DNA of 41,802 bases from an uncultured Acetatifactor sp. (GTDB lineage: Bacteria; Bacillota; Clostridia; Lachnospirales; Lachnospiraceae): positions 1-41,802 of the forward strand of contig CAJULV010000031.1 of NCBI GenBank assembly GCA_910587555.1, written 5' to 3'. Every line of letters begins with the position of its first letter. Position 1 is the stretch's first letter. Below, piece after piece: positions 33,101 to 41,733 of this stretch. The notes beneath the pieces were generated by a model that did not search any database, was not told the DNA's origin, and saw only the letters and a program-made list of their open reading frames with translations. The translations under genes were made by a program, and so were the position numbers.

Positions 33101-33912
33101 GGACAGAGACAGGAGTGAAGAGAATGCAGACAGAAGGTGCCGGCGTCTGGCAGCAGGCCGGAATAAAAACGGTTCACTGGAATAAATTGTTTGTTATTCT
33201 GTCCATGAAGTGGCGGACACAGTTTTCCAAAAATTTCATAACCATGCCCCTGTTTTCCGTGGGGCTTACATTTGTGATGACATTGTTTTACGGTTCCATG
33301 GCTGAATCCAACGGAAATGCGCTGGATGATTCTGTCCGCGGGATGGCCTTATCGCTGGGGGCATTGATGAATACCACCATGACGGGAATCCTGTGTACCG
33401 GTATGGCATTGGCCGAGGAAAAAGAAAAACATACCCTGCGTGCGCTCATGACATCATCGGTGAACGGGCTGGAATTTTTCCTGGGAAGCACGCTTCCGGT
33501 AGCAGCGATGATCCTGGCAGTGAATATCCTGGCGGTTCCGGCGGCAGGGCTGCGTCCGTCGGCAGGAGGATGGGCCATGTGGCTGGGGGTATCGGCTCTT
33601 TGTGCCATGGCGTCCACCGTCATGGGCATGATTTTCGGAATCTGCTGTAAAAGCCAGGTGAGCGCCAGCACGGTGATTTCGGTGCCCGTTATGGTACTGG
33701 TGATGATTCCCGTATTTGGGGAATTCAGCGGATTTATGGAGAAGGCCAGCAGATTCCTTTTTACGGGAGTACTCTCCTCGGCGGCTGCAGCCCTGGCGGA
33801 AGATACGCCCCGGGTGGATGGCTTCGGGATTGGGGTAATCGGAGCGGAGATTGCCCTGGCAGCGCTGGTGTTCATCCTGCTGTATCGGAAGAACGGGTAC
33901 GAAAGAGAGTAA
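33097..33912 (+). CDS. ABC-2-type transporter permease
   Basis: This is a 271-residue integral membrane protein with about six hydrophobic segments after a soluble N-terminal 35 residues. It resembles ABC-2 exporters: the first helices are separated by a cytoplasmic loop with LAEEKEKHTLRALMTSSVNG, the conserved EKE-x-x-TL motif, followed by LEFFLGSTLPVAAMIL. It is translationally coupled to the ATPase gene. The frame extends upstream to 32905 inside the ATPase gene, but the coupled ATG at 33097 is the natural start. No terminator is seen after it. Confidence 0.9.
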   Translation: MRTETGVKRMQTEGAGVWQQAGIKTVHWNKLFVILSMKWRTQFSKNFITMPLFSVGLTFVMTLFYGSMAESNGNALDDSVRGMALSLGALMNTTMTGILCTGMALAEEKEKHTLRALMTSSVNGLEFFLGSTLPVAAMILAVNILAVPAAGLRPSAGGWAMWLGVSALCAMASTVMGMIFGICCKSQVSASTVISVPVMVLVMIPVFGEFSGFMEKASRFLFTGVLSSAAAALAEDTPRVDGFGIGVIGAEIALAALVFILLYRKNGYERE

Positions 33913-34047
33913 GGCGGCAGAGGGTAACATTTTTCCTATTCGTAATCGTCTGTAAGATGATTTTATCGCCCCGAAACCGTGACGCACATTCGCCGGAAAG
34001 CGGCTTTCAAACACGCTTTAGGATGCCGGAAAGTGGTATCCGGAATA

Positions 34048-34075
34048 TTGACATTTTCAGTGGATGGGATATAAT
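34048..34075 (+). promoter_or_regulatory. Sigma-A-type promoter of the zinc-ribbon membrane protein gene
   Basis: TTGACA at 34048-34053 and TATAAT at 34070-34075 with a 16-base spacer. It lies in the 294-base gap after the permease gene and predicts a leader of about 125 bases before the GTG at 34207. Confidence 0.78.
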
Positions 34076-34206
34076 AATCAGGTAAGCAAAGTCATGATAC
34101 ACCGCCATTACAGGCGTTGTGTGCAGTGTGCTGCGCTTTGGCAGGAGGAATCGAAAGCCGGCGCAGCGCCCTGGGGGATCAATATGATATCAGGAGGAAT
34201 ACGAAG

Positions 34207-34782
34207 GTGGGTACTTACTACAAACACAAAAAGAAAGAAAGCGTGGACGTGCCATATTCTTTCCGTTGCGAACAGTGCATGAAGGACAGCGGTACATTGA
34301 AGGCAACCATTTCCGGTATGGAAGCGGAGATGAACAGTAATTTCAAATCGCTTAACGACAAAAACCAGAAGAAGCTGGACGAGATCGCGCACAAATATCT
34401 GGTGAGGGAGGTAAAGGAGGTATATCAAAACGCAACAGAGAAGCAAATCTATGCGAAAGCCTTCAAGGATGAATGCCCCTATTGCCATAAACCTCAGACC
34501 TGGGCTATCAGCGGTGCAAAGGATGATATGTTCGGCACCCCTATTGTCTGCGTCATTCTTGGCATTATTATCGGAGCTGGGTGCTATTTCTTCTCCGGGG
34601 TGGAGAACAATCTTGCCATTGCCCTTGGAGCGGCGGGAATCTGCCTTGTACTGGCAGTGGGAAGTCTGATTCTGAATATCATTAAGATACAGAACAAGAA
34701 GAAGCAGACAGCCACGGTGACACAGAAGAATGTGCCTGTCATCGAATGGGATGCAGTGGACTACATTTTAGGGGAGAACTAG
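34207..34782 (+). CDS. Small membrane protein with zinc-ribbon-like Cys pairs
   Basis: The 191-residue product starts at a GTG with AGGAGG 9 bases upstream; the frame extends back to 34117 with no better start. The N-terminal part has CEQC (about 22-25) and CPYC (about 94-97), two Cys pairs that could form a split zinc ribbon around a charged helical hairpin. Two adjacent membrane helices (about 115-160) follow, then a basic and polar tail. I do not recognise a named family. It has its own strong promoter and is convergent with the exosortase gene. Confidence 0.75.
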   Translation: MGTYYKHKKKESVDVPYSFRCEQCMKDSGTLKATISGMEAEMNSNFKSLNDKNQKKLDEIAHKYLVREVKEVYQNATEKQIYAKAFKDECPYCHKPQTWAISGAKDDMFGTPIVCVILGIIIGAGCYFFSGVENNLAIALGAAGICLVLAVGSLILNIIKIQNKKKQTATVTQKNVPVIEWDAVDYILGEN

Positions 34783-34914
34783 AAGCCTGCCGTGTTGCAT
34801 CCCTCCTTCGCCTTGTAGACATAAAATGCATTCCCTGTTATTTCGCTGAAAAGAAGCAGGTCAGCACACCGGGATTTTCATGTACCAGGGCACATGCCCT
34901 CTGTGCCGGAAGGG

Positions 34915-35820
34915 TCATCGGCCGGTTCGGCGGAGCTTCCAAAGCAGCAGTCCTGCACAGTACAGGAGGAGAATCCCGCCGCAGCAGGAACTGACCAGAA
35001 CTGCAAAACCTGTAAACTGCTCCCCGTTCCGCTCGTAAGCCCGATTCAGGAACGGAATGCCCAGTACGATGGCAAAATACCAGAAAACAGGGGGCAGGCA
35101 GCGGCGGAAGAGGGATATTTCTGTTTTTCGATGAAACAGATTTGCCGTCAGCCGATATAGGGTGAGCAGGGCCGCAAAGTATACCAGTGTTCCAATGGCA
35201 GTGTGGAGACTGTCCGGGGTCAGGCTGCCTCCGAAAAGACACAGCCGCTCAAATAGCAGCGGGAGGTAGATGGCCGTAATGATCCGCAGACCGTTCACAA
35301 AGATAGTGAAAGGGCAGGACAGCAGGAGGCTGAAGCAGAGCCAGGCAAATCCTTTCAGGAATATTGGGTGCGTTGACAGCGCCAGGCTCTGTGAGGGAGA
35401 GGTATTCCTGCCCGGGCAGCCGCATGCAGGAAGCTTGTCTGTCCGGTCTTGTTTCGGTAAGTAATCATTACGGGCGGTTTTAGGGGCTTCTGCCCTTGGG
35501 GACTGTCTGAAAAGGCTGCCGCTGAGATGGACGAAGGAAAAAATGAGCATGGCAGCCGTAATCAGCATAAACTGCATGCCGGAACAGGACGGGGCGATAA
35601 TGATTTTCATGCCGTGGTTCACATAGCCTATATCCTGCACATATTCAAACGGAATACCGCTAAGCAGACTTACCCAGCCGGCGGTGGGAGCCAGAAGCCA
35701 GAGCAGCTGTGAGGCTCCGGCCCGGCTGTAAAAATATTTCATGGACAGGAGCAGGGCAAGGCCGGTGAGGTAGAAGGGGATGTTGTCTCGGATGATTTGG
35801 GTTTGTTCTTTTCGATTCAT
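34915..35820 (-). CDS. Exosortase/archaeosortase-family transpeptidase
   Basis: The 301-residue polytopic membrane protein has about seven or eight hydrophobic segments. The three hallmarks of exosortases occur in the correct order: Cys79 in APSCSGMQF, Arg179 in VNGLRI and His206 in SLHTAIG. The loop between the Cys helix and the next helix (about 103-155) is long and polar. Exosortases cleave C-terminal PEP-CTERM-like signals and may attach proteins to a glycolipid or other acceptor. The gene lies 148 bases downstream of a VIT/vWA protein whose C-terminus has an SEP motif, a helix and a basic cluster, so that protein is the likely substrate. The subtype (for example XrtK) is not certain. Confidence 0.87.
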   Translation of the reverse strand: MNRKEQTQIIRDNIPFYLTGLALLLSMKYFYSRAGASQLLWLLAPTAGWVSLLSGIPFEYVQDIGYVNHGMKIIIAPSCSGMQFMLITAAMLIFSFVHLSGSLFRQSPRAEAPKTARNDYLPKQDRTDKLPACGCPGRNTSPSQSLALSTHPIFLKGFAWLCFSLLLSCPFTIFVNGLRIITAIYLPLLFERLCLFGGSLTPDSLHTAIGTLVYFAALLTLYRLTANLFHRKTEISLFRRCLPPVFWYFAIVLGIPFLNRAYERNGEQFTGFAVLVSSCCGGILLLYCAGLLLWKLRRTGR

Positions 35821-35968
35821 GCTGCGTTCCTCTATTGGTACCCGGACAGGGTACTGGATTGTTGTCAGCCGGACAGTGCCGGAAACATCAGCGGATTGTG
35901 AACTGCTGGAGTTTCCGGCAATTTTGGCATTGTGGGTTTTCTTTTGTCTGCAAGGTATGAGCGCGTTG

Positions 35969-38128
35969 TCAGCATCGGCAGTTTTGCCTCTTTCGGCCGG
36001 TCCTGCCCAGATATCCCATGATCAAAGCAGCAGCCCCGGCGGCCAGGAGCAGCAGATCCCCGGGTTCCGAATACGCCCGGTATCCGCCGCCTACGGCCAG
36101 GTTGGACACGCCCAGGGGCAGGGGAAGGGCCTGATTTACATTTTTGCTGATGCCCTCGCTGTTGCGGACCACATCGATAACGGCCACAAATGAAGTATAA
36201 GGTGTAGTCATGCTGTAATCCAATCCCAGCCGGGTGATTTCTTCTTTCACGGATTCATCATTTCTGGTGCTGCCGTATCCTGCCAGCTGGTCCAGTTTTG
36301 TCCTGGCCCAGAGATAGCGGACAGCCTCATTTTCCTCATTGACCGCCACATCGGCCACGGAAATTTCCTGGCTGTAGTCCTGGTTTCCGGATTTTCCCGA
36401 TATGGTGATGGTTCCTTTCGGCTCTCCACGCCACTTTCCGAAGAGAACAATGGGCTTTTGGGCATACAGAATGGAAGGAGCTGTGGTGGCAGTGTCATAT
36501 ACGTCAAAGCCTTTATAATCGATGGTGACACCGGTGAGCAGGGGCGCTTCAATGTAGGTTCGGAAATGCTCCGCACTTGTCTGCGCGTCTTCGGAGTCGG
36601 TTACGATAAAGGATTCCCCCATACCGGACTGTGCGATTCCCTTGATCAGGTAATCGTTGACAGAGCTGCCGATGCCGAAGGAGAAGAAGCTGGCGGTGTC
36701 CATATTGCCATTAATCAGTTCGAATATTTCCTGTTCGTTGGAAATGTAGCCGTCGGTGATGATGACAACGCTCCGGGCAGTGTCCTCATGCAGGGGGATG
36801 CCCATGGCTTCTTCAAGAGCAGGCATCATGGAGGTTCCGCCGCCGCCCTCTGTCTCGTTGATCAGGTCTATGGCGCGGTACACATTCTGACTGGTGGCGG
36901 CCAGGGACTCCGGAGACAGGGTAGTGGTATCATCCGAAAACAGAACCAGGTTGAAAGTGTCGGTTTCCCGTAAACCTGTTACCAGATTTCGGATCAGATC
37001 CTTGGCGGTTTCCAGCGGATAACCATACATGGAACCGGATACATCCAATACAAAGAGGTATTCTCTGGGAGGAATCTCTTCCGGGGTAAACCGCTGGGGC
37101 GGCTGAACCGTCAGCATGAAATACTTTTCTTCTTCTGCGCCGGTGAGCACCAGGCCGCTTTGGACTTCCTCCCCGGTAAGACGATATTTCAGGATGAAAT
37201 CCCGGTTTCCGGCATAGTCTTCCGGATTGGCCAGGGTGATCCGGGCCTGAGAGTTCCCCTCCTGTTCCACGTTGATCTCATGAGATTTACAGGTTACTTC
37301 CCCGATGGGGACGCCGGTGGAGAGATTGACGGTGATGCTGTATTCACCGGGAGGGTTTTCCCCTTTCAGAAAATAGGGGCTTGCCACCCATTCCTCTCTC
37401 GGAGGCTCCACAGGTTCCGGAGTGGGGCGGACATTTTTACGGGAGGCCAATGAGGAAGCGGATTCCTCTTCCCCGGGGTCCGATATGGGTTCCGGCTCTT
37501 CCGGCGCATAACGGGGTCCTACTACGGTGGGGAAGACAAAGGAGTAAATTCCTTCCGCGGGAGTGATCAGCTCAGTGTAGTGCAGTTCGATGCGGGCCGT
37601 GTCTCCGGGCATGATATTCGCCACGTCCATGGTAAATACATTGGGGCGCCGCTGCTGCAGCAGAGAAGCGCTTTTTCCCTCGCTTTTGGCCTCTTCGTAT
37701 TCTGCTTTGGCTTCTTCCTTTTCCTTGATTTGGGCAGTAACAATATGGTCTCCGATCTGCATGGTCATGCCGTGAACCGTGACGCTGGGCGAAGTGGGGA
37801 ACACATACCGGGCGTTGATGGGGATATTTCCCTCGTTTGCATAGGTCTGGATCACATAGGTTTCGGCGATAATGCCGTTGATGTTCGTGATGACTTCCGT
37901 AGATTTTAAGGGGAAAGCCTCCAGGGGCGTATCCTCATTTTGGATGATAAAGTAGGGGGCCAGAAGCGCCTCCTCTTCGCCAGTGTTTCCGTCAGCTGTT
38001 TCGGTGTTTCCGCCGTCCGCCGTTTCGCTTTCCTGGCTTTCGCCTGCAGCATGGACCGCGGGGGAAAGGGATGTCATAAGCAGCGCGGAGAGCAGCAGAC
38101 ACAGCCATTTTCTGATTTTTTTCATCAT
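35969..38128 (-). CDS. VIT and vWA domain protein with exosortase-type C-terminal signal
   Basis: The 719-residue secreted protein has a signal peptide (about 1-28, ending VHAAGES), an acidic low-complexity segment (about 29-52), a VIT domain (about 55-200, with ARYVFPTSPSVTVHGM), and a Glu/Pro-rich linker. A von Willebrand A domain has the MIDAS motif DVSGS at 362-366, with later Thr/Asp positions. The C-terminus is SEPGD (687-691), a hydrophobic helix, then GRTGRKRQ, the layout of a PEP-CTERM-like sorting signal. AGGAGG precedes the tandem ATG codons at 38128 and 38125. vWA domains bind proteins or metals, so it may be a surface adhesin or chaperone. Confidence 0.9.
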   Translation of the reverse strand: MMKKIRKWLCLLLSALLMTSLSPAVHAAGESQESETADGGNTETADGNTGEEEALLAPYFIIQNEDTPLEAFPLKSTEVITNINGIIAETYVIQTYANEGNIPINARYVFPTSPSVTVHGMTMQIGDHIVTAQIKEKEEAKAEYEEAKSEGKSASLLQQRRPNVFTMDVANIMPGDTARIELHYTELITPAEGIYSFVFPTVVGPRYAPEEPEPISDPGEEESASSLASRKNVRPTPEPVEPPREEWVASPYFLKGENPPGEYSITVNLSTGVPIGEVTCKSHEINVEQEGNSQARITLANPEDYAGNRDFILKYRLTGEEVQSGLVLTGAEEEKYFMLTVQPPQRFTPEEIPPREYLFVLDVSGSMYGYPLETAKDLIRNLVTGLRETDTFNLVLFSDDTTTLSPESLAATSQNVYRAIDLINETEGGGGTSMMPALEEAMGIPLHEDTARSVVIITDGYISNEQEIFELINGNMDTASFFSFGIGSSVNDYLIKGIAQSGMGESFIVTDSEDAQTSAEHFRTYIEAPLLTGVTIDYKGFDVYDTATTAPSILYAQKPIVLFGKWRGEPKGTITISGKSGNQDYSQEISVADVAVNEENEAVRYLWARTKLDQLAGYGSTRNDESVKEEITRLGLDYSMTTPYTSFVAVIDVVRNSEGISKNVNQALPLPLGVSNLAVGGGYRAYSEPGDLLLLAAGAAALIMGYLGRTGRKRQNCRC

Positions 38129-38291
38129 AGGTTCCTCCTCTGAAAATTCGTCGGAAAGTTTTGCGGGATCCGGCTTCCCGATTGGATTAGGAATATCGTA
38201 CTACGGATTTGCATAGAAGGTACGTCAATTTTTCAACATTTTTGCATCATTTTTTCAGTATTTTTCATAGGCATTTTGCACAGGTCAATAG

Positions 38292-38320
38292 TTAGCTGAG
38301 TCTAATTTGTTGGTTAGACT
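38292..38320 (+). promoter_or_regulatory. DtxR-type operator cluster, site 1
   Basis: TTAG-CTGAGT-CTAA at 38292-38305 fits the TTAG-N6-CTAA dyad of DtxR/IdeR/MntR-type repressors. It overlaps a perfect dyad AGTCTAA-N8-TTAGACT (38299-38320). It lies between the divergent VIT/vWA and feoA genes. Confidence 0.6.
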
Positions 38321-38350
38321 GATGAAACTTCGATTAGTCACAAAAAACCA

Positions 38351-38379
38351 TTGACAAAAATCTCCAGGCGTCATAATAT
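38351..38379 (+). promoter_or_regulatory. feoA promoter
   Basis: TTGACA at 38351-38356 and TAATAT at 38374-38379 are spaced by 17 bases; TATAAT at 38377 is a slightly displaced alternative. The predicted transcription start near 38386 is immediately followed by an operator dyad. Confidence 0.65.
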
Positions 38380-38388
38380 AATACATAG

Positions 38389-38402
38389 TTAGTCTTTGCT
38401 AA
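38389..38402 (+). promoter_or_regulatory. DtxR-type operator, site 2, at the feoA start region
   Basis: TTAG-TCTTTG-CTAA is an exact TTAG-N6-CTAA dyad just downstream of the predicted -10, a position where a bound iron-loaded repressor would block transcription of the feo genes. Confidence 0.65.
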
Positions 38403-38500
38403 CCCGTGACTATGACAATAGAAGAAGCCGGAAGCAGGGATTCTATTGTTTCGGCATGGGGTTAGAGATAACGAATACATAGTTCAGGGAAGGTGAAGGT

Positions 38501-38713
38501 ATGATGCCGCTTACACTGGCAGAAGTGGGAGAGGAAAACCTGATCAGGAAGATCGGGGGGAAACAGGAAGTCAGGGCTCATCTGGAGAATCTGGGTTTTG
38601 TTGTGGGAGCAGCAGTCACGGTGATAAATGCCGTGGGAGGCAATGTTATTGTGAATGTAAAGGACTCCCGGATTGCGGTCGGCAGGGAGATGGCACAGAA
38701 AATCATGGTCTGA
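38501..38713 (+). CDS. feoA: FeoA-type ferrous iron transport protein
   Basis: The 70-residue SH3-like cytoplasmic protein has the FeoA pattern: PLTLAEVGEE at the N-terminus, HLENLGFVVGAAVTVI in the middle and NVIVNVKDSRIAVGREMAQKI at the end. FeoA proteins associate with FeoB and influence Fe(II) uptake. AAGGTGAAGG precedes the ATG; the next codon is also ATG. It is first in the iron operon and preceded by DtxR-type operators. Confidence 0.94.
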   Translation: MMPLTLAEVGEENLIRKIGGKQEVRAHLENLGFVVGAAVTVINAVGGNVIVNVKDSRIAVGREMAQKIMV

Positions 38714-38825
38714 GCCGGAGGGGACAGAGGCAGGTATGCAGCAGCCCCATTCAGCATGCGCCGGAATATGTGCGGCAGTGTCCAATATATGTCTATATCA
38801 AATGAAAAGCAGAAGGAGAATGGAA

Positions 38826-39077
38826 ATGAAAACATTGAAGGAAGCGAAGGTGGGCGATACCGTCCGGGTTGTGAAGCTCCACGGCGAGGGAGCGGTCAGG
38901 CGCCGGATTATGGACATGGGGGTGACGAAGGGGGCGGAAGTCCGGATTCGCAGAGTTGCGCCCCTTGGAGACCCGGTTGAGGTGACCGTCCGGGGCTATG
39001 AACTTTCCATCAGGAAGGCGGATGCGGAGATAATTGAGGTGGAAAGTATGGAAATGTATTCCGGCGGGAAAGCATGA
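38826..39077 (+). CDS. feoA: Second FeoA-type protein
   Basis: The 83-residue protein is again a FeoA/SH3-like domain: MKTLKEAKVGDTVRVVKLHG, RRRIMDMGVTKGAEVRI, DPVEVTVRGYELSIRK. It is more basic and canonical than the first. The ATG at 38826 is chosen because AAGGAG lies 7 bases upstream; an ATG at 38820 is too close to it. Tandem feoA genes before feoB are common in clostridia. A terminator-like hairpin separates it from feoB. Confidence 0.94.
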   Translation: MKTLKEAKVGDTVRVVKLHGEGAVRRRIMDMGVTKGAEVRIRRVAPLGDPVEVTVRGYELSIRKADAEIIEVESMEMYSGGKA

Positions 39078-39098
39078 GAGAAGTGCGGAAAGCTTTTC

Positions 39099-39122
39099 AA
39101 GGGGAGAGGTCCCCTTTCTTTT
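39099..39122 (+). terminator. Intrinsic terminator or attenuator between feoA2 and feoB
   Basis: AAGGGGA (39099-39105) pairs with TCCCCTT (39110-39116) over a GAGG loop and is followed by TCTTTT. It lies 21 bases after the feoA2 stop and would reduce read-through into feoB. Confidence 0.75.
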
Positions 39123-39133
39123 AAAACAAGTGG

Positions 39134-39147
39134 TTAGTTAAAACTAA
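39134..39147 (+). promoter_or_regulatory. DtxR-type operator, site 3, upstream of feoB
   Basis: TTAG-TTAAAA-CTAA is an exact TTAG-N6-CTAA dyad and a perfect TTAGTT / AACTAA palindrome, 22 bases before the feoB ATG. It implies a second iron-regulated promoter after the terminator, though no clear -35/-10 pair is visible. Confidence 0.65.
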
Positions 39148-39169
39148 TAAAAGTGAGTGAGGTAAAACT

Positions 39170-41560
39170 ATGAACATGCGAATTGCCCTTGCGGGCAACC
39201 CGAATTGCGGAAAAACCACATTATTTAACGCTCTTACCGGCTCCAACCAGTTTGTGGGAAACTGGCCGGGGGTTACGGTGGAAAAGAAGGAAGGAAAACT
39301 GAAAAAGCAGGAGGATGTCACAATCACCGACCTTCCCGGTATTTACTCCCTTTCCCCTTATACATTGGAAGAAGTAGTGGCAAGGGACTACCTGACCGGC
39401 GAACGGCCTGATGCAATCCTGAATATCATTGACGGCACGAACCTGGAGAGAAATCTTTACCTGACCACCCAGCTTATGGAGCTCGGCATTCCTGTGGCCA
39501 TAGCTGTCAATATGATGGATGTGGTGGAGAAAAACGGTGATCAGATTCACACGGCAGAGCTGTCAAGGGCACTGGGCTGCAGGGTAGTGGAGATTTCCGC
39601 TTTGAAAGGAAAAGGCATCATGGAGGCTGCGGAGGCGGCCATGGACGCGGCAAGAAACGGAAAGACGGTTCCCCTGCACAGGTTTTCAGGGACCGTGGAG
39701 CATGCCCTTGCCCATATTGAGGAGGCTGCGGTACATGAAATGCCGGAGGAGCGGCAGAGATGGTACGCCATTAAGCTGTTTGAACGGGACAGCAGGGTGT
39801 TGGAGCAGATGAAGCTGGAAGAGTCTGTGATTTCTCATATAGAAAGGGATATCAGAGCGGTGGAGGAGGCGTTGGATGACGACGGGGAATCAATCATCAC
39901 CAATGAGCGTTATCTCTACATCGGCAGCATAATCAAAGGGTGTCTGAAGAAAAAATCCGCAGGAAAGATGACGCATTCCGATAAAATAGACAGAATTGTT
40001 ACAAACAGATTTCTGGGGCTTCCCATATTTGCAGCAATCATGTTTTTGGTGTATTATATATCCATGGTGACGGTGGGAACCGCTGCCACGGACTGGGCAA
40101 ATGACGGGCTGTTCGGCGACGGTTTCCATCTGTTTGGCATCGGCTCTTCCGCTTATGGGGAAGCGGCTGAAGAATACGGGGAAGCGGCTCTCATTGTGGA
40201 CGGCTATGACGCTTATGCGGAGGAAAACGGCAGGGCGCCTGCAGGAGAGTTCCTTTATCAGGTGACGGATGAGGAGACGCTGGAGGCGATAATGGAAACG
40301 GCAACGCCTGCGGAGTATGAGGCAGCTCTTGGGATTTTGGAGAAATACGGGGAGGAACCTGACCCTGCAGCCTACGGCGTATGGGTTCCCGGTATCCCGG
40401 TGCTCGTAGGGGAGGGGCTTGAGGCTGTGGGAGCAGCGGAATGGCTTGCGGGGCTGATAAACAACGGTATTGTGGCCGGTGTGGGCGCGGTGTTGGGGTT
40501 TGTGCCCCAGATGCTGGTTTTGTTTCTGCTCCTTGCATTCCTGGAGGCATGCGGCTATATGGCGCGGATTGCTTTTGTTCTGGATCGGATTTTCCGCAGG
40601 TTCGGTTTGTCCGGCAAGTCCTTTATTCCCATGCTCATCGGCACCGGCTGCGGGATTCCGGGTATCATGGCCTCCAGGACCATTGAAAATGAACGTGACC
40701 GCCGGATGACCATTATAACCACCACCTTTATCCCCTGCGGTGCAAAAGTTCCGTTTATTTCCATGGTTGCCGGTGCGGTTTTCGGCGGTTCCGCCTGGGT
40801 GGCAACCAGCGCGTATTTTGTGGGTATGGCGGCGATTCTTGTTTCCGGTATCATGTTAAAGAAGACACGAATGTTCTCCGGTGAGCCTGCGCCTTTTGTT
40901 ATGGAACTTCCGGCTTATCATATGCCCACGGCGGGCAATGTGCTGCGTTCCATGTGGGAACGGGGATGGTCCTTTATCAGGAAGGCAGGTACGATTATTC
41001 TGCTTTCCACTATCATAATCTGGTTTGCCACGTATTTTGGATTTACACAGGAAGGATTCCGGATGCTCGGCGAGGAGGAGATGGAGCAATCGCTTCTGGC
41101 GGCCATGGGCGGGGCCGTGGCCTGGATTTTCAAGCCCCTTGGATGGGGAAACTGGCAGGCGGCGGTGGCTTCCGTAACCGGTCTGGTGGCAAAGGAGAAC
41201 ATTGTGGGCACCATGGGGATCCTCTATCCGGGAGGATGGCCAGAGATCGGAGCGAATTTCAGCAAAGCAGCGGGATATTCCTTCCTTGTGTTCAACCTTC
41301 TGTGCGCGCCCTGCTTTGCGGCCATAGGCGCTATCCGGCGGGAGATGAATCATGCAAAGTGGACCTGGTTTGCCGTTGGGTACCAGTGCGGGCTGGCTTA
41401 TGGGGCAGCGCTTATGGTCAACCAGATTGGTTCGGCGCTTACAGGCAATCTGAATGTGCCTGGTCTGTTTGGTGCCATGCTTGTTCTCGGCGGTATGATG
41501 TATATGCTGGTCAGACCGGATCAGGAAAAGATGAAACGCACCAGAACCATTGCAAATTAA
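39170..41560 (+). CDS. feoB: FeoB ferrous iron transporter
   Basis: The 796-residue inner-membrane Fe(II) transporter has an N-terminal G-protein domain: G1 GNPNCGKTTL at 9-18, G2 near GVTVEKKEG, G3 DLPGIYSL at about 54-61 and G4 NMMD at about 113-116. The GDI-like helical part spans about 165-270. The membrane domain has the Gate motifs GFVPQMLVLFLLLAFLEACGYMAR and IGTGCGIPGIMASRTIEN, and a second Gate near FIPCGAKVPF. An acidic, Ala/Glu-rich insert of about 80 residues (about 325-410) sits in the first extracellular loop, longer than in E. coli FeoB. The ATG follows GTGAGG. No feoC is visible. Confidence 0.97.
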   Translation: MNMRIALAGNPNCGKTTLFNALTGSNQFVGNWPGVTVEKKEGKLKKQEDVTITDLPGIYSLSPYTLEEVVARDYLTGERPDAILNIIDGTNLERNLYLTTQLMELGIPVAIAVNMMDVVEKNGDQIHTAELSRALGCRVVEISALKGKGIMEAAEAAMDAARNGKTVPLHRFSGTVEHALAHIEEAAVHEMPEERQRWYAIKLFERDSRVLEQMKLEESVISHIERDIRAVEEALDDDGESIITNERYLYIGSIIKGCLKKKSAGKMTHSDKIDRIVTNRFLGLPIFAAIMFLVYYISMVTVGTAATDWANDGLFGDGFHLFGIGSSAYGEAAEEYGEAALIVDGYDAYAEENGRAPAGEFLYQVTDEETLEAIMETATPAEYEAALGILEKYGEEPDPAAYGVWVPGIPVLVGEGLEAVGAAEWLAGLINNGIVAGVGAVLGFVPQMLVLFLLLAFLEACGYMARIAFVLDRIFRRFGLSGKSFIPMLIGTGCGIPGIMASRTIENERDRRMTIITTTFIPCGAKVPFISMVAGAVFGGSAWVATSAYFVGMAAILVSGIMLKKTRMFSGEPAPFVMELPAYHMPTAGNVLRSMWERGWSFIRKAGTIILLSTIIIWFATYFGFTQEGFRMLGEEEMEQSLLAAMGGAVAWIFKPLGWGNWQAAVASVTGLVAKENIVGTMGILYPGGWPEIGANFSKAAGYSFLVFNLLCAPCFAAIGAIRREMNHAKWTWFAVGYQCGLAYGAALMVNQIGSALTGNLNVPGLFGAMLVLGGMMYMLVRPDQEKMKRTRTIAN

Positions 41561-41613
41561 AAACTGCCATGAAGCGGCTTTCTGGTATGGGATCATGGCG
41601 AAGTGACTTTATT

Positions 41614-41637
41614 CTTTAGAGCTATCACGCAGCGATT
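41614..41637 (+). repeat. Dispersed hairpin element copy 3 (in tandem unit 1)
   Basis: CTTTAGAGCTATCACG to AGCGATT, same family as the elements upstream of folD and the amidohydrolase gene. Copy 4 lies at 41734-41757 with an intact ATCGC / GCGAT stem. Confidence 0.8.
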
Positions 41638-41733
41638 AGAAAATAAAGTCGCGAAGGTGCATGAGAGGAACTTTCAAGAGAGCATTATCGAAGGAAAGTT
41701 CCTCTGGTGGGGATGAACCGAAGTGACTTTATG

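Larger units (their letters stand above)
38129..38500. other. Divergent regulatory region between VIT/vWA and feoA
   Basis: This 372-base gap carries no gene. It contains a plus-strand promoter and at least two TTAG-N6-CTAA operator candidates for feoA. The half nearest the minus-strand gene is very AT-rich with T-runs (38225-38280) that may be an UP-element or promoter region for the VIT/vWA gene, but no clean -35/-10 pair is visible there. Confidence 0.55.
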
